64,000 nucleotides of DNA from Peptococcaceae bacterium (GCA_012517475.1 JAAYUV010000062.1:1-64000), one strand, 5' to 3'; shown: positions 1-10,833, numbered from the stretch's first letter. Notes: a model not told the origin generated them from the letters alone. Program-made: numbers and translations.

Positions 1-109
1 CACCAATGTGATGCAGATACTCCACCATCTGATAAAAAAGATCTTCCACAGCATCATAGAGATATTCTTTTCTGAAACGTGCAATGGTACTGTGATCCGG
101 GGTAAAACT
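1..109 (-). pseudogene. Transposase fragment (IS1182/IS5-like), cut by window edge
   Basis: Reading the minus strand from about 109 to 1 gives a peptide containing FTPDHSTIARFRK, a pattern typical of the N-terminal half of IS1182/IS5-like transposases. The frame runs off the left edge of the window. No start codon or convincing upstream transposase sequence is visible to its right, so the piece looks broken at its 5' end. It differs in sequence from the transposase remnant at 47.5-48.2 kb. Confidence 0.6.
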
Positions 110-171
110 AATTGATAGCCTGCATGAAATTCGGTATAATTTTTGTTGTATGATTTATTTAGTTGCATAAT

Positions 172-190
172 TAAATTATACAGTATTTGC
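172..190. promoter_or_regulatory. Possible upstream ARG box
   Basis: TGCATAATTAAATTATACA is an imperfect palindrome resembling the A/T-rich 18-base ArgR/AhrC site. It lies about 150 bases upstream of the better site at 322-335, a spacing that would allow looping by a hexameric repressor. It rests on consensus resemblance only. Confidence 0.35.
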
Positions 191-227
191 GGGCTCTTCG
201 GGGCTCGCATTTGCTATTTCCTGGCAC

Positions 228-280
228 AAAAAAGGAGCCATTGTCAATGAACAATTTTCAGTTCATTGTACAACGGCCCC
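228..280 (-). terminator. Orphan intrinsic terminator reading leftward
   Basis: On the minus strand GGGGCCGTTGT...CAATGAAC pairs with GTTCATTG...GGCTCC and is followed by six T residues. The inner arms, 245-252 and 261-268, are a perfect 8-base inverted repeat. No minus-strand gene lies immediately to its right, so it probably remains from a lost gene or belongs to the adjacent mobile element. It also insulates the arg promoter. Confidence 0.6.
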
Positions 281-320
281 TGTTCTATTGAATAAGAGAG
301 AGAAAAAGTAAAAAAGGTCA

Positions 321-349
321 TTGAATAAATATTCACATGCATGTATAAT
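321..349 (+). promoter_or_regulatory. arg operon promoter overlapped by an ARG box
   Basis: A -35 element TTGAAT (321-326) and a -10 element TATAAT (344-349) are separated by 17 bases. The palindrome TGAATAAATATTCA (322-335) matches the core of the bacterial ARG box (TGAAT-N4-ATTCA). Because the palindrome covers the -35 element, an arginine-bound ArgR/AhrC repressor would block RNA polymerase. No argR gene is in the window. Confidence 0.7.
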
Positions 350-381
350 TATAAAAGGTTTTATCCAAGGAGGAAAATACA

Positions 382-1404
382 ATGAAAGTTGGCATACTAG
401 GAGCAACCGGTTATACAGGTCAGGAACTGCTCCGTATTTTAAATCAACATCCGGAAGCACAAGTTGTTTATCTTGGCTCTTCCAGTTCTGCAGGCAAGAG
501 CTATGAAGAAATCTATCCCCATTGGAACGGCAGCAATTATGCCTTGTCGGAAGAAGAGGTTCCTGAAGTGGATGTGTTATTTGCTGCGATGCCGCATGGA
601 ATCACCGCGCAAAGGGCAGAGGGATTGTTACAAAGGGGAATCAAACTCATTGACCTTGGCGCCGATTTTAGGCTCGTTAATTATCAGGAATATGAATCAT
701 GGTACAAAACACAACATGCCAGTCCTCATTTATTGCAGCATGCGGTATATGGTTTGCCTGAACTCTATCGGGATGAGATCCAGGGAAAAGGACTTATTGC
801 TAACCCTGGCTGTTATCCTACAGCTTCTTTACTGGCACTTGTTCCGCTCCTTCAAAAACAATTAATCAAGAATGATCCGATTATCATCGATGCAAAATCA
901 GGGGTATCCGGCGCCGGCAGGGGAATTGCCCAGCCGCTCCATTTTGCTGAGGTCAATGAGAATTTTAAAGCGTATGGGGTAGGGGAACACAGGCATACCC
1001 CGGAAATTGAACAACAGTTGAGTAAAGCCGCTAACGAAAAAGTTTTGATAAGCTTTACCCCTCATTTGGTTCCGATGAACAGGGGAATACTGGCTACAAT
1101 TTACGTTCAGCCTTATGAGGGGGTTGGGGAGGAAGATCTCCGGAACACGCTCGCAGAAGCATATGAACAAGAAGAATTTGTTCATCTCCTGCCAAAGGGA
1201 ACCTGGCCCCAGACCAAGTACGCATATGGAAGCAATCATGCTTTTCTTCAGCTTAAATTTGATCAACGTACAGGAAGGGCAATTCTCGTATCTGCCATAG
1301 ACAATCTTATTAAAGGCGCTTCAGGTCAGGCGGTGCAAAACATGAACATTCTGTTTGGACTGCCTGAGACCATGGGGTTAGGGACTAAGGGTTTATGGCC
1401 GTAG
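382..1404 (+). CDS. argC: N-acetyl-gamma-glutamyl-phosphate reductase
   Basis: Catalyses NADPH-dependent reduction of N-acetylglutamyl phosphate to the semialdehyde, the third step of arginine synthesis, in the cytoplasm. The 340-residue length is normal for the family. The N-terminus has the dinucleotide-binding loop GATGYTG (residues 7-13), and the catalytic cysteine is C144 in ANPGCYPT. A strong AAGGAGG site precedes the ATG. It is the first gene of argC-argJ-argB-argD-carA-carB, directly behind a promoter with an ARG box, so arginine repression is expected. Confidence 0.97.
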   Translation: MKVGILGATGYTGQELLRILNQHPEAQVVYLGSSSSAGKSYEEIYPHWNGSNYALSEEEVPEVDVLFAAMPHGITAQRAEGLLQRGIKLIDLGADFRLVNYQEYESWYKTQHASPHLLQHAVYGLPELYRDEIQGKGLIANPGCYPTASLLALVPLLQKQLIKNDPIIIDAKSGVSGAGRGIAQPLHFAEVNENFKAYGVGEHRHTPEIEQQLSKAANEKVLISFTPHLVPMNRGILATIYVQPYEGVGEEDLRNTLAEAYEQEEFVHLLPKGTWPQTKYAYGSNHAFLQLKFDQRTGRAILVSAIDNLIKGASGQAVQNMNILFGLPETMGLGTKGLWP

Positions 1405-1480
1405 AAAATCAGAAGATGTGGTACAATACGTACCTAAGGAATAAATATCAAGAAAGCATGTTTGAAATGGGGTAGGTATT

Positions 1481-2728
1481 ATGGGTAGTTCCCAAAAACA
1501 ATGGAAGGTGATTCAGGGTGGAATTGCATCGCCGACCGGTTTTTATGCCAGCGGAGTAAAAGCCGGAATCAAATATACAGATAAATTCGACGTGGCTCTG
1601 ATTAAATCCGAGGTTCCGGCCAGCGCTGCCGGGGTGTTCACCCGGAACGTGGTAAAGGCTCATCCGCTTCTCCTGACTGAAAAACACATTCGGGACGGAA
1701 AAGCGCAGGCTATCATTGTCAATAGCGGTAATGCCAATGCCTGCATGGGTGAAATCGGGGAGAAGGCGGCAATGCAAATGGCTGAAGTTACCGCCGGCGA
1801 ATTAAAAATCCCTGTGACTAACGTACTGGTTTCTTCTACCGGGGTCATTGGCCAGGAAATGCCCATGGATAAAGTGATACCGGGCATTAAAGAGGCAGCT
1901 CAGGCTGTAAAAAGAATCGCAGGCGAAGCAAAAGAAGATATCAAGGACGAGTATTCCCACCAGGCAGCTTTGGCCATTATGACGACAGATACAACCGTAA
2001 AAGAAATGGCATTCGAATTAAATTGCTCCCAGGGACCGATCAGGCTGGGAATCATGGCCAAAGGTTCGGGAATGATACATCCCAATATGGGAACCATGCT
2101 TTGCTTTATTACGACAGATGCCAAAGTTGAACCGGCTATGCTTCAATCACTGCTAAAAGAAGCTGCGGATGAAAGCTTTAACATGGTTACAGTTGACGGA
2201 GACACAAGTACCAATGATATGGTGGTTGTTCTTGCTAATGGTTTGTCAGGAATTGAACCGAAAGAGGAAGAGTGGGGATTATTTTCTAAAATGCTGATCG
2301 AAGCCTGTTGTTCCATGGCAATAGCCATAGCCCGTGACGGGGAAGGAGCCAGCAAGTTTCTTGAGGCAAAGGTGAAAGGGGCACGATCTCCGGAGGACGC
2401 CAGAAAGATTGCCAGGAGTATCTGTTCATCCAATTTGGTAAAATCGGCAATGTACGGGGAAGATGCCAACTGGGGGAGAATTTTGGCGGCAGCCGGATAT
2501 TCCGGCGCATATTTTAATCCGGACAAAGCCGATATTTTCCTTAATGGCTTGCAAGTGGCTGCTCTGGGGCAAGGGTTAAAATTCCCGGAGGATGAGGCGC
2601 TGACTCGTCTAAAAAATAAAGACATTTTAATCGAAATACACTTACAGGACGGAAATTCGCAAGCTTGCGCCTGGGGATGCGACTTAACCCACAAATATAT
2701 CGATATTAATGCGGACTATCGTACCTAG
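1481..2728 (+). CDS. argJ: Glutamate N-acetyltransferase / amino-acid acetyltransferase (ornithine acetyltransferase)
   Basis: Transfers the acetyl group from N-acetylornithine to glutamate, recycling acetyl in arginine synthesis; many homologues also use acetyl-CoA. The 415-residue precursor is expected to cleave itself before the nucleophile threonine in HPNMGTML (T205) to give alpha and beta chains; the residue before it is Gly rather than the usual Ala. [10 protein letters not shown] lies just upstream of the cleavage site. Whether this enzyme is mono- or bifunctional cannot be read from sequence. No argA-like gene is nearby, and argB follows after 32 bases. Confidence 0.96.
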   Translation: MGSSQKQWKVIQGGIASPTGFYASGVKAGIKYTDKFDVALIKSEVPASAAGVFTRNVVKAHPLLLTEKHIRDGKAQAIIVNSGNANACMGEIGEKAAMQMAEVTAGELKIPVTNVLVSSTGVIGQEMPMDKVIPGIKEAAQAVKRIAGEAKEDIKDEYSHQAALAIMTTDTTVKEMAFELNCSQGPIRLGIMAKGSGMIHPNMGTMLCFITTDAKVEPAMLQSLLKEAADESFNMVTVDGDTSTNDMVVVLANGLSGIEPKEEEWGLFSKMLIEACCSMAIAIARDGEGASKFLEAKVKGARSPEDARKIARSICSSNLVKSAMYGEDANWGRILAAAGYSGAYFNPDKADIFLNGLQVAALGQGLKFPEDEALTRLKNKDILIEIHLQDGNSQACAWGCDLTHKYIDINADYRT

Positions 2729-2760
2729 TCAATAAGACAAATAGGAAAGATGGGAGAAAA

Positions 2761-3672
2761 ATGAAAACAAAGTTTCAGTCAGAGATCAGTAATCCGGCCA
2801 AAGCAGATATTCTCATAGAAGCGTTACCGTATATTCAGAAATTTGCAGGATCCACCGTTGTAATCAAATATGGCGGTCACGCTATGATTGACAATGTATT
2901 AAAAGAAAAAGTAATGCTGGATATTCTCCTGCTTCATTCAGTCGGAATCAGGCCGGTAATCGTACATGGAGGCGGGCCGGAGATTAATTCTATGTTGAAA
3001 AGAGTGGGAAAAGAGAGTACTTTTATTCAGGGGTTAAGAGTTACAGATAAAGAAACCATGGAGATTGCGGCAATGGTTCTGGTCGGTAAGTTGAACACCG
3101 AAATTGTCTCCATGCTCAATAGCTTCGGGGGAAAGGCTGTTGGCTTAAACGGTCAGGACGCCAGGCTTCTCCTGGCTGATAAAAAGCCAATGAAATTAGA
3201 AAACAAAGACGGGTCTTTGGAAGAGATCGATCTGGGTTTTGTGGGGCAAGTCAAAAAGGTAAACCCCGGTATTATCACCAGTCTTTTGGATCAGGGTTAT
3301 ATACCGGTGATTTCTCCAATAGCGGGGGGAGCAGATGGGGAAAATTACAATGTGAATGCCGATACGGCAGCAGGAATGATTGCCGGGGCACTTCAGGCAG
3401 ATAAATTCCTGTTATTGACCGATGTTAAAGGAGTCCTGGAAGATGTAGCGAATCCTGAATCTCTGATTTCCGTTATTATTAAGCAAGAAGTTCCGAAATT
3501 AATGGCTGAAGGAGTCTTGCAAGGCGGTATGATCCCGAAAGTGGAATGTGCCATAGATGCCCTGGAACAAGGAGTCGGGACGGTCCATATTATCGACGGG
3601 AGACAACCGCATGCTATTCTTTTGGAATTGTTTACAGATGGCGGAATCGGAACAATGATTAAAACAATGTAA
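2761..3672 (+). CDS. argB: Acetylglutamate kinase
   Basis: Phosphorylates N-acetylglutamate with ATP. The 303 residues include the amino-acid kinase motifs KYGGHAM and HGGGPEIN, and NVNADTAAG near the ATP site. An N-terminal helix precedes the kinase fold, and the C-terminus ends in FTDGGIGTM. Both features are typical of arginine-inhibited family members, as expected where argJ makes the pathway cyclic. Feedback inhibition is inferred from this. A 113-base gap follows before argD. Confidence 0.96.
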   Translation: MKTKFQSEISNPAKADILIEALPYIQKFAGSTVVIKYGGHAMIDNVLKEKVMLDILLLHSVGIRPVIVHGGGPEINSMLKRVGKESTFIQGLRVTDKETMEIAAMVLVGKLNTEIVSMLNSFGGKAVGLNGQDARLLLADKKPMKLENKDGSLEEIDLGFVGQVKKVNPGIITSLLDQGYIPVISPIAGGADGENYNVNADTAAGMIAGALQADKFLLLTDVKGVLEDVANPESLISVIIKQEVPKLMAEGVLQGGMIPKVECAIDALEQGVGTVHIIDGRQPHAILLELFTDGGIGTMIKTM

Positions 3673-3682
3673 ACATGAAGGT

Positions 3683-3714
3683 AATGCATAAATTTTGCAT
3701 TAATAAATGCATGT
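3683..3714. promoter_or_regulatory. TGCAT-rich inverted repeats before argD
   Basis: AATGCA (3683-3688) and TGCATT (3696-3701) form an inverted repeat, and another AATGCAT copy follows at about 3707. It lies in the only sizeable gap of the arg-car operon (3673-3785). It could be a weak ArgR site or an mRNA hairpin; there is no T-run, so it is not a clear terminator. Confidence 0.3.
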
Positions 3715-3785
3715 TAGTTAGCATGAAAAAGTGAGTTCGAAATTTAACGCAGAATTGGTATTATGGGAAAGGCAGATGAGATAGT

Positions 3786-4979
3786 ATGAATATAGAAACA
3801 ATCCTGACGCTGGGAAAAGAGCATGTGATGAACACCTATGGTCGTTTGCCCATGGCCCTGGTGAAAGGATCCGGAACATGGGTATGGGACAGTGAGGGCA
3901 ATCAATATCTGGATTTTGTGACAGGCCTTGCGGTTACCTCCTTAGGTCATTCCCACCCGGCAATCGTTGAAACGATTATACAGCAAGCCGAGCAGATCCT
4001 GCATTCATCAAACGTGTATTGGATTCCAAACCAGGTGAAATTGGCTAAGCTGCTCACAGATAATTCTTTCGCCGATAAGGTCTTTTTTTGTAACAGCGGT
4101 GCTGAAGCCAATGAAGGCGCCATAAAACTTGCGCGGAAATTCGCCAAAATTCACTATGGACAAAATAAGGTGAACATTGTATCCCTTAAGAATTCTTTCC
4201 ACGGAAGAACCCTGGCCACTTTAACGGCTACAGGGCAAACCAAATATCAAAAAGGTTATGAACCGCTTCCCGTAGGGTTTTCCTATGTGGAAATGAATAA
4301 TGTGGAGGAACTCAAAGGGGCGGTGAATGAAAACACGGCGGCCGTCATTGTTGAACCTGTTCAGGGAGAAGGAGGAGTATATCCTATTTCCAGGGATTAT
4401 ATGATTAAAATCAGAGAAACCTGTGATGAATACGGAGCACTTCTGATTTTCGATGAGGTTCAATGCGGTCTTGGAAGAACCGGAAAATTGTTTGCCCATG
4501 AGTGGACGGGGGTTACTCCGGATATTATGACCCTGGCTAAAGCTTTGGGAAACGGGGTTCCTATCGGGGCTGTTCTGGCAAAAGATCAGGTGGCCGCTTC
4601 TTTCCAGCCCGGGGATCACGCTTCGACCTTCGGAGGAAACCATTTGGTCACAGCGGTAGGATGCAAAGTCATGGAAATCATGACCTCTGAAGGCTTTTTG
4701 GAGGAAGTACGGAATAAAGGGCAATATTTTATCGAGAAGCTGCAGAATCTCGGACAAAAGTATGGGGCAAAAGGTCAAGTTCGGGGGATGGGGATGATGC
4801 TTGGATTACCTTTGGATGAAAAGGCTCCTGACATTGTCGCATTTTGCAGCAAGCAAGGTCTCCTCATTAATTGTGTCGGGGGGAGAACGCTCCGTTTTCT
4901 CCCGCCGCTAACTGTCTCTCTCAGTGAAATTGATCAGGCGATGGAGATTCTGGATACTGCCTTTAGCCGTTGCTTATAA
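3786..4979 (+). CDS. argD: Acetylornithine aminotransferase
   Basis: PLP-dependent class III aminotransferase making N-acetylornithine from the semialdehyde and glutamate. The 397-residue protein carries the phosphate-binding CNSGAEANE (102-110), the cofactor aspartate in IFDEVQCG (D223) and the Schiff-base lysine K252 in LAKALGNG. The context fixes it as ArgD rather than ornithine or GABA aminotransferase. The ribosome site is weak (GGCAGATGAG), so translation may depend partly on upstream genes. Confidence 0.95.
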   Translation: MNIETILTLGKEHVMNTYGRLPMALVKGSGTWVWDSEGNQYLDFVTGLAVTSLGHSHPAIVETIIQQAEQILHSSNVYWIPNQVKLAKLLTDNSFADKVFFCNSGAEANEGAIKLARKFAKIHYGQNKVNIVSLKNSFHGRTLATLTATGQTKYQKGYEPLPVGFSYVEMNNVEELKGAVNENTAAVIVEPVQGEGGVYPISRDYMIKIRETCDEYGALLIFDEVQCGLGRTGKLFAHEWTGVTPDIMTLAKALGNGVPIGAVLAKDQVAASFQPGDHASTFGGNHLVTAVGCKVMEIMTSEGFLEEVRNKGQYFIEKLQNLGQKYGAKGQVRGMGMMLGLPLDEKAPDIVAFCSKQGLLINCVGGRTLRFLPPLTVSLSEIDQAMEILDTAFSRCL

Positions 4980-5015
4980 TCAACCAATATAGTCCGGAAA
5001 TGGAGGGCAAAAATT

Positions 5016-6125
5016 TTGCGGTGTGCGCTAGTGCTGGAAACCGGAAAGATATTCTTTGGCGAATGTTTTGGGGCAGAAATAGAAGCCTGGGGCGAAGTTG
5101 TCTTTAATACAGGAATGACAGGATATCAGGAAGTGCTGACTGATCCGTCCTATGCGGACCAGATTGTTTGCATGACCTATCCCTTGGTAGGAAACTATGG
5201 AGTTAATCTAACAGATAACCAATCAAAAAAAATTCAGGTCAGGGGTTTTATCGTTAAAGAAGCGGCAGAAGGACCGAATCATTGGCAGATGGAATGGTTG
5301 CTTTCGGAAAAACTCCTGAAAGCCGGGGTACCCGGAATCAAAGGAATTGATACGAGGGCCTTGACCAGACATATTCGGGAATATGGTGTTTTAAAAGGGG
5401 TCATCACATCTGACCTGTCCAAGCTGGAAGATACAGTTGTTAAAATAAAACAATGGCAGAATCCGGAGAAACCCGTTCCGGCGGTCAGTACTCCTGAAAT
5501 CTATTCTCTTCCCGCTATCGTTCCCAATCCCAATGGGAAGAAATATCATGTTGTAGCCATTGACTTTGGAATTAAAGGAAATATCCTGCATGCAATGCAG
5601 CAAAAGGGGTTTGACATCACGGTTGTACCCTATAATACCCCTGTCGAAGATATATTGGCTTTGAAGCCGGATGGGATTTTTCTATCCAACGGGCCTGGTG
5701 ATCCCAAGGATGTATCCGAAGGGATTCAAACCATACAAGGTTTGGTAAAAGAAGAACGTCCGATTTTCGGAATATGCCTGGGACATCAGCTTCTTGCCCT
5801 GGCTCTTGGGGGAGATACCTATAAACTCAAGTTTGGGCACCGGGGGGGGAATCAACCGGTGCAGGATCTCAGGACTTCCAAAGTAACAATTACATCCCAG
5901 AATCATGGCTATGCGGTGGCTGAAAATTCACTGAAAAACCTTCCGCTAAAGGTGACTCACCTTAATTTGAATGATAAAACCGTGGAAGGAATCATTCATA
6001 CCGAGCTTCCTGCTTTCTCCGTACAATACCATCCGGAAGCAGGTCCCGGACCAAGTGACTCGCTCTATTTATTTGATGAATTCGCAGCTTTAATTGATGT
6101 TTGGAGGGACAGAGATGCCACTTAA
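5016..6125 (+). CDS. carA: Carbamoyl-phosphate synthase small subunit (glutaminase)
   Basis: Hydrolyses glutamine and passes ammonia to CarB. The 369 residues comprise an N-terminal CPSase domain (about 1-140) and a class I glutamine amidotransferase domain with nucleophile C254 in FGICLGHQ and the His/Glu pair H339/E341 in QYHPEAGPG. Translation appears to start at TTG (5016) behind TGGAGG. Its end overlaps carB. Its place behind argD makes this the arginine-linked copy; a pyrimidine-linked pair may exist elsewhere. Confidence 0.96.
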   Translation: MRCALVLETGKIFFGECFGAEIEAWGEVVFNTGMTGYQEVLTDPSYADQIVCMTYPLVGNYGVNLTDNQSKKIQVRGFIVKEAAEGPNHWQMEWLLSEKLLKAGVPGIKGIDTRALTRHIREYGVLKGVITSDLSKLEDTVVKIKQWQNPEKPVPAVSTPEIYSLPAIVPNPNGKKYHVVAIDFGIKGNILHAMQQKGFDITVVPYNTPVEDILALKPDGIFLSNGPGDPKDVSEGIQTIQGLVKEERPIFGICLGHQLLALALGGDTYKLKFGHRGGNQPVQDLRTSKVTITSQNHGYAVAENSLKNLPLKVTHLNLNDKTVEGIIHTELPAFSVQYHPEAGPGPSDSLYLFDEFAALIDVWRDRDAT

Positions 6126-9100
6126 TCCTCTCTGGAAAAAAATTATGGTCATCGGGTCGGGTCCTATAATAATTGGCCAGGCAGCGGAGTTTGATTATGC
6201 CGGAACTCAAGCTTGTAAAGCCCTAAAAGAAATCGGGCTGGAAGTTGTACTTGTCAACAGCAATCCAGCCACCATTATGACCGATGTACAAATGGCGGAT
6301 AAAACCTATCTTGAGCCTCTCTTACCCGAAAGACTTGAGATGATCATGCAAAAAGAACGTCCCGATGCGTTGCTTCCTTCTTTGGGGGGGCAGACCGGAC
6401 TCAACCTGGCTATGGATTTAGAAAGAAAAGGAATTCTGGCTAAATACGGAATTCAAATGATTGGCTGTAATGCAGAGACCATCTATAAGGCAGAAGACCG
6501 GGAAGCTTTTAAGCAGATGATGTTGGAGATCAATGAACCTGTTGCCAAAAGCGCTATTGTGAGCAATCTGGAAGAGGGCGAGATTTTTGCCGAAGAGATC
6601 GGTTTTCCTGTAATCATCCGTCCGGCTTATACTTTGGGCGGAACCGGCGGCGGAATAGCCCATAATCAGAAAGAACTTGCAGAAATCCTGCACCGGGGTC
6701 TCCAGGCCAGCCCGATTACCCAGTGTTTACTGGAACAGAGCGTTGCCGGCTGGAAAGAGATCGAATATGAAGTCATGCGGGATGCCAGTGATAACTGCAT
6801 TACGGTCTGCAATATGGAAAATATTGACCCTGTGGGAATCCACACAGGGGATAGTATTGTCGTAGCCCCATCCCAAACCTTATCCGATGTAGAGTATCAA
6901 ATGCTGAGGGCTGCATCCCTGAAAATAATCAGAGCACTCAAGGTCAACGGGGGATGTAACGTTCAGTTCGCTCTGAACCCGGTGAGCCGGGAATATGTGG
7001 TAATCGAAGTAAACCCCAGGGTAAGCCGTTCCAGCGCCCTTGCTTCCAAGGCTACCGGCTATCCTATTGCCAAAATGGCAGCATTGCTTGCCGTTGGTTT
7101 TACCCTTCCCGAATTAACCAATCCGGTTACAGGGCATACCAGTGCTTGCTTTGAACCAGCTCTGGACTATGTTGTGGTAAAGTTTCCACGCTGGCCTTTT
7201 GATAAATTTCCTGCGGCCGATAATAAACTGGGAACTCAAATGAAGGCTACCGGCGAAGTGATGGCTCTGGACCGAAACCTGGAGGGAGCGCTTCTCAAAG
7301 CAATCCGTTCTTTGGAGATCGGAGCGGTGGGGCTTTCGGTGGCGGATGCCGGAAGCTGGACCGAAATGGAGATTGAAGATAAACTCCGGAATACGGATCA
7401 TGAACGCTTCTTTGCCATTGTTGAAGCATTCCGCAGGGAGTGGACCATAGCTGAAGTGGAGCTAAGCACAAAAATAGACCGTTTCTTTTTAACGAAGATC
7501 AAAGACCTTGTAGCGTTAGAGAAACGGCTGCAAAACGAGCCTCTCCTGGAGGAACTCCTGAGGGAGGCTAAGACCAAAGGGTTCTCGGATTTGGCTATTG
7601 CCAAACTAACCCGAAAACCGGAAGCGGAGATCAGAAAAACCAGAATGCAGGAAGGAATTCTGCCTGTTTATAAAATGGTAGATACCTGTGCAGCGGAATT
7701 TGTTTCAGCTACTCCCTATTATTATTCTACGTATGAACTTGAGGATGAAGTGGAAGTAAAAGACGGTCCGAAGATTGTTGTTTTGGGGTCTGGTCCTATC
7801 CGGATCGGGCAAGGGATTGAATTCGATTACTGCTCCGTACATGCTCTCTGGGCATTGCAGAAGGCCGGTATCGAATCCATTATTATCAACAATAATCCGG
7901 AGACTGTTTCCACCGATTTCGATACCGGAGATAAATTGTATTTTGAACCGCTTACCACGGAAGATGTGCTTCATGTCGTTATGAAGGAAAAAGCGGACGG
8001 GGTCCTTGTTCAATTTGGAGGACAGACAGCGATTAATCTGGCTGAGCCCCTGAGTAAAGCAGGGGTGAGAATATTCGGGACATCCTTTGATGCCATAGAC
8101 ATTGCCGAGGACCGCGAAAGGTTTGCCGCAGTGCTCAATGAATTAGGGATACTTCAGTCCGAGGGAAGAGCAGCCACCACTGTTTCTGCCGCCAGGGAGA
8201 TTGCGGAAGACCTTGGTTTCCCTGTGCTTGTCCGTCCATCCTATGTGATTGGCGGCCGGGCCATGCAGGTAGTACACAACCTCCGGGAGCTTGAGGCCTA
8301 TTTGCGGCAAGCCATCTATCTTTCCCCGGAACATCCTATTCTTGTGGATAAATACCTTGAAGGCAAGGAAGTAGAAGTCGATGCCATTTCCGACGGGGAG
8401 ACAACTGTTATTCCGGGGATTATGGAACATATCGAAAGAGCGGGTGTTCACTCCGGAGACAGTTTGGCCGTTTATCCCACGCAAAGCCTTACCCTGAATG
8501 AAATCAAACAGATTGAAAATATCACTTGCAGAATTGCAAAAAGGATGGGTATTCAGGGTTTAATCAATATTCAATTTGTGGTTGTCAACAGTTGGGTCTA
8601 TGTGCTGGAAGTAAACCCCCGGGCCAGCCGGACGGTTCCCATCCTTTCCAAGGTAACGGGAATTCCTATGGTAAATCTCGCGGTTCAGGTTGCACTGGGG
8701 AAAAAACTTACGGATTTGGGTTATACAAACGGGCTTATTCCGGAAGTGCCGTATGTTGTTGTCAAGGCTCCTGTGTTCTCTTTTGAAAAACTCACGAAGG
8801 TCGAAACTTCCCTTGGCCCTGAAATGAAATCTACGGGGGAAGTCCTGGGCATGGATACCTGTTTTGCGTATGCGCTGGCCAAGGCTTTTGCCGGGTCACA
8901 AATCAACCTGCCTGAAGCAGGTACTGTTTTGGTTTCTGTGGGGGAAAAAGAGCTGCCTGAGGCCATGACCATAACCCGGGAATTTTTTAAGCTCGGATTT
9001 AAGATCAAGGCTACCGGGGATTCCTGTAAAGCATTGTCGCTCTGCGGAGTGGATGCGGAGGAAGTAGATGAAGCAAGCGATGCTTTAAAAGATGCGATCC

Positions 9101-9318
9101 GTAAAAAGGAGTTCTCCTTTATCCTTAGTACTCCCGCTAAAGGAAAACCCACGGAAAGAACCGGATATCTCCTAAGAAGGCTGGCGGCAGAGCATCGCGT
9201 ACCCTGCTTTACCTCTATGGACACAGCCAAAGCAGTCATTCGGGCCCTTCATAAATTGCGTTCAACCCAGGAACCACAGAATATGACATTGCAGGAGTAT
9301 CTAAGTACCAGGCCATAA
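6115..9318 (+). CDS. carB: Carbamoyl-phosphate synthase large subunit
   Basis: Makes carbamoyl phosphate from bicarbonate, ammonia and two ATP. It has 1067 residues, normal for the family, with two homologous ATP-grasp halves (each opening with GSGPI.IGQ, near residue 15 and near 557) and a C-terminal MGS-like regulatory domain after about 930. EVNPR motifs mark both ATP sites. The start at 6115 is chosen because GGAGGG precedes it at the right distance; an in-frame ATG at 6094 lacks a site. It overlaps carA by 11 bases, which suggests coupled translation. Confidence 0.97.
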   Translation: MPLNPLWKKIMVIGSGPIIIGQAAEFDYAGTQACKALKEIGLEVVLVNSNPATIMTDVQMADKTYLEPLLPERLEMIMQKERPDALLPSLGGQTGLNLAMDLERKGILAKYGIQMIGCNAETIYKAEDREAFKQMMLEINEPVAKSAIVSNLEEGEIFAEEIGFPVIIRPAYTLGGTGGGIAHNQKELAEILHRGLQASPITQCLLEQSVAGWKEIEYEVMRDASDNCITVCNMENIDPVGIHTGDSIVVAPSQTLSDVEYQMLRAASLKIIRALKVNGGCNVQFALNPVSREYVVIEVNPRVSRSSALASKATGYPIAKMAALLAVGFTLPELTNPVTGHTSACFEPALDYVVVKFPRWPFDKFPAADNKLGTQMKATGEVMALDRNLEGALLKAIRSLEIGAVGLSVADAGSWTEMEIEDKLRNTDHERFFAIVEAFRREWTIAEVELSTKIDRFFLTKIKDLVALEKRLQNEPLLEELLREAKTKGFSDLAIAKLTRKPEAEIRKTRMQEGILPVYKMVDTCAAEFVSATPYYYSTYELEDEVEVKDGPKIVVLGSGPIRIGQGIEFDYCSVHALWALQKAGIESIIINNNPETVSTDFDTGDKLYFEPLTTEDVLHVVMKEKADGVLVQFGGQTAINLAEPLSKAGVRIFGTSFDAIDIAEDRERFAAVLNELGILQSEGRAATTVSAAREIAEDLGFPVLVRPSYVIGGRAMQVVHNLRELEAYLRQAIYLSPEHPILVDKYLEGKEVEVDAISDGETTVIPGIMEHIERAGVHSGDSLAVYPTQSLTLNEIKQIENITCRIAKRMGIQGLINIQFVVVNSWVYVLEVNPRASRTVPILSKVTGIPMVNLAVQVALGKKLTDLGYTNGLIPEVPYVVVKAPVFSFEKLTKVETSLGPEMKSTGEVLGMDTCFAYALAKAFAGSQINLPEAGTVLVSVGEKELPEAMTITREFFKLGFKIKATGDSCKALSLCGVDAEEVDEASDALKDAIRKKEFSFILSTPAKGKPTERTGYLLRRLAAEHRVPCFTSMDTAKAVIRALHKLRSTQEPQNMTLQEYLSTRP

Positions 9319-9327
9319 GATATGAAG

Positions 9328-10119
9328 TCACTCTTTCAGCTGCCCTTTAAAAACAGTCACGGCTTGTCCAAACAAATGAACACGGTCTCCTTCCACTTCA
9401 ACCCGTATCATTCCGCCTCTCTTTGAAGCCTGATAAGCCAGAAATTTGTCTTTATTGAGTTTAGCTTTCCAATAGGGTCCTAAACAGCAATGCGCCGACC
9501 CCGTTACAGGATCTTCATCAATACCGGAACCCGGCACAAAAAAGCGGGAAATAAAATCAAACCCTTCGTCTTGACCCTTGCTGGTAACAATAACTCCTCT
9601 TACGGGAAGCTGCCGGAGTTTTGAAAAATCAGGAGTCAATGTTCTCACTATATTTGGGCTGTCGACTTCAAGCAAATAATCCGACTTATGGACGCAGACT
9701 AAAGCAGCCTCAATTCCCAGCGCCTCAAACAGTCCTGGCGGTGGGACAGCCTCTTGAATCGGTTTGGAAGGAAAATTTAACTCTACCCAGCCATTTTTTT
9801 GGGATGCTTTCAGGATGCCGCTTCTGGTAGAAAAGAAAATGTCTTGTTCAGGACTGGCCAGTTTTTCTTCCCAAAGAATATGAGCACTGGCCAAGGTGGC
9901 ATGTCCGCAAAGATCGACCTCGACGGCAGGGGTAAACCATCGCAGATGATATTGATCCCTATCCCGGCAGAGGAAAGCTGTTTCAGACAGATTCATCTCC
10001 ATAGCCATTTTTTGAGCCCACACCGGATCCACAGGCCCGGGCAAAATGCAAACTGCCGCAGGGTTACCGCTGAAAATCTGATCCGTAAAAGCATCGACCT
10101 GATAAATATTAATTGCCAT
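9328..10119 (-). CDS. PhzF-family epimerase/isomerase-like protein
   Basis: 263-residue member of the PhzF (phenazine biosynthesis-like) family of cofactor-independent isomerases, with a diaminopimelate-epimerase fold. The start MAINIYQVDAFTD..FSGNPAAV is characteristic, and MNLSETAFL holds the conserved glutamate used as base by PhzF. The second lobe carries DEDPVTGSAHC. There are no phenazine genes nearby, so the substrate is unknown. It converges on carB with a 9-base gap and has its own AAGAAGGA ribosome site. Confidence 0.85.
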   Translation of the reverse strand: MAINIYQVDAFTDQIFSGNPAAVCILPGPVDPVWAQKMAMEMNLSETAFLCRDRDQYHLRWFTPAVEVDLCGHATLASAHILWEEKLASPEQDIFFSTRSGILKASQKNGWVELNFPSKPIQEAVPPPGLFEALGIEAALVCVHKSDYLLEVDSPNIVRTLTPDFSKLRQLPVRGVIVTSKGQDEGFDFISRFFVPGSGIDEDPVTGSAHCCLGPYWKAKLNKDKFLAYQASKRGGMIRVEVEGDRVHLFGQAVTVFKGQLKE

Positions 10120-10278
10120 CTATATCCTTCTTTCCGGAGCTGTTTTAAGTACTCCAAATATAATACCCTATCCTGTTTAATTATGTAAAAGATGATGAAA
10201 TGATGGTTTACCTTGAGCTTTTGAAGAATTGGTTGTAGACTTGATTGCAGAATTGCAATACTTGCTGGAGGAATTACG

Positions 10279-10650
10279 ATGGATTATTCATACAAGGTAA
10301 TAGAACATTTTATGTGCCCGCGAAACGTAGGGAATATGCCTGATGCAGATGCGGAAGGAACTTTTGGAGATGTAAAATGCGGTGATTCGCTGACAGTGTA
10401 TATAAAAGTCCGCGATAATATTATAACAGACATTAACTACCTGGTATTTGGGTGTGCCGCAGCCGTGGCGGCGAGCAGTGCATTCTCGGTTCTGGCGAAA
10501 GGCAAGACAATCGATGAAGCGCTTCAGATCACAGGGAAAGATGTCATGGAAGCCCTTGACGGTTTGCCGGAGTCCAAACTGCATTGTTCTGTGCTCGGTT
10601 CACAAGCGCTGAGCAAAGCGATTGAAAATTACCGCCAAAAACTTGTCTAA
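10279..10650 (+). CDS. NifU/IscU-like iron-sulfur cluster scaffold
   Basis: 123-residue protein of the NifU N-terminal/IscU family, which holds nascent Fe-S clusters for transfer to client proteins. The three ligand cysteines are present: C34 (VKCGD), C59 (FGCAAA) and C103 (LHCSV). The usual FGCGAAI is changed to FGCAAAV. It stands alone without an IscS-type desulfurase, as is common in Clostridia. Clients could include the aconitase-type and CO dehydrogenase enzymes of this window, but that is inference. Confidence 0.85.
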   Translation: MDYSYKVIEHFMCPRNVGNMPDADAEGTFGDVKCGDSLTVYIKVRDNIITDINYLVFGCAAAVAASSAFSVLAKGKTIDEALQITGKDVMEALDGLPESKLHCSVLGSQALSKAIENYRQKLV

Positions 10651-10723
10651 CCACTTAAAATCCAGGCGGTGTCTATTCTTGGTCACGGATACCAAAAAAT
10701 ACTGTATTATCTTTCGTAAAGGT

Positions 10724-10752
10724 TTGTACCTTTGTTATAGATAAGATATAAT
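10724..10752 (+). promoter_or_regulatory. Promoter for FAH-family gene
   Basis: TTGTAC (10724-10729) and TATAAT (10747-10752) with a 17-base spacer, about 80 bases upstream of the coding start at 10834. Confidence 0.5.
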
Positions 10753-10833
10753 ATCAAAATACGCTAAACGGATTTATACCTATATAATAAAATTGAGGTT
10801 GGTACTAAGGCCAATTCAGGGGGAAAAAGTACT

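Noticed and set aside
190-210. GCGGGC..GCTCGC hairpin considered as a transcription terminator
   Set aside because: Only a 6-base stem with a wobble and no proper T-run.
2143-2694. Minus-strand open frame of 183 codons opposite argJ
   Set aside because: It lies entirely within a well-supported gene, has no ribosome site and its residue make-up matches antisense translation of argJ.
8721-9239. Minus-strand open frame of 172 codons opposite carB
   Set aside because: Antisense shadow of the carB C-terminal region with no start signal or recognisable domain.
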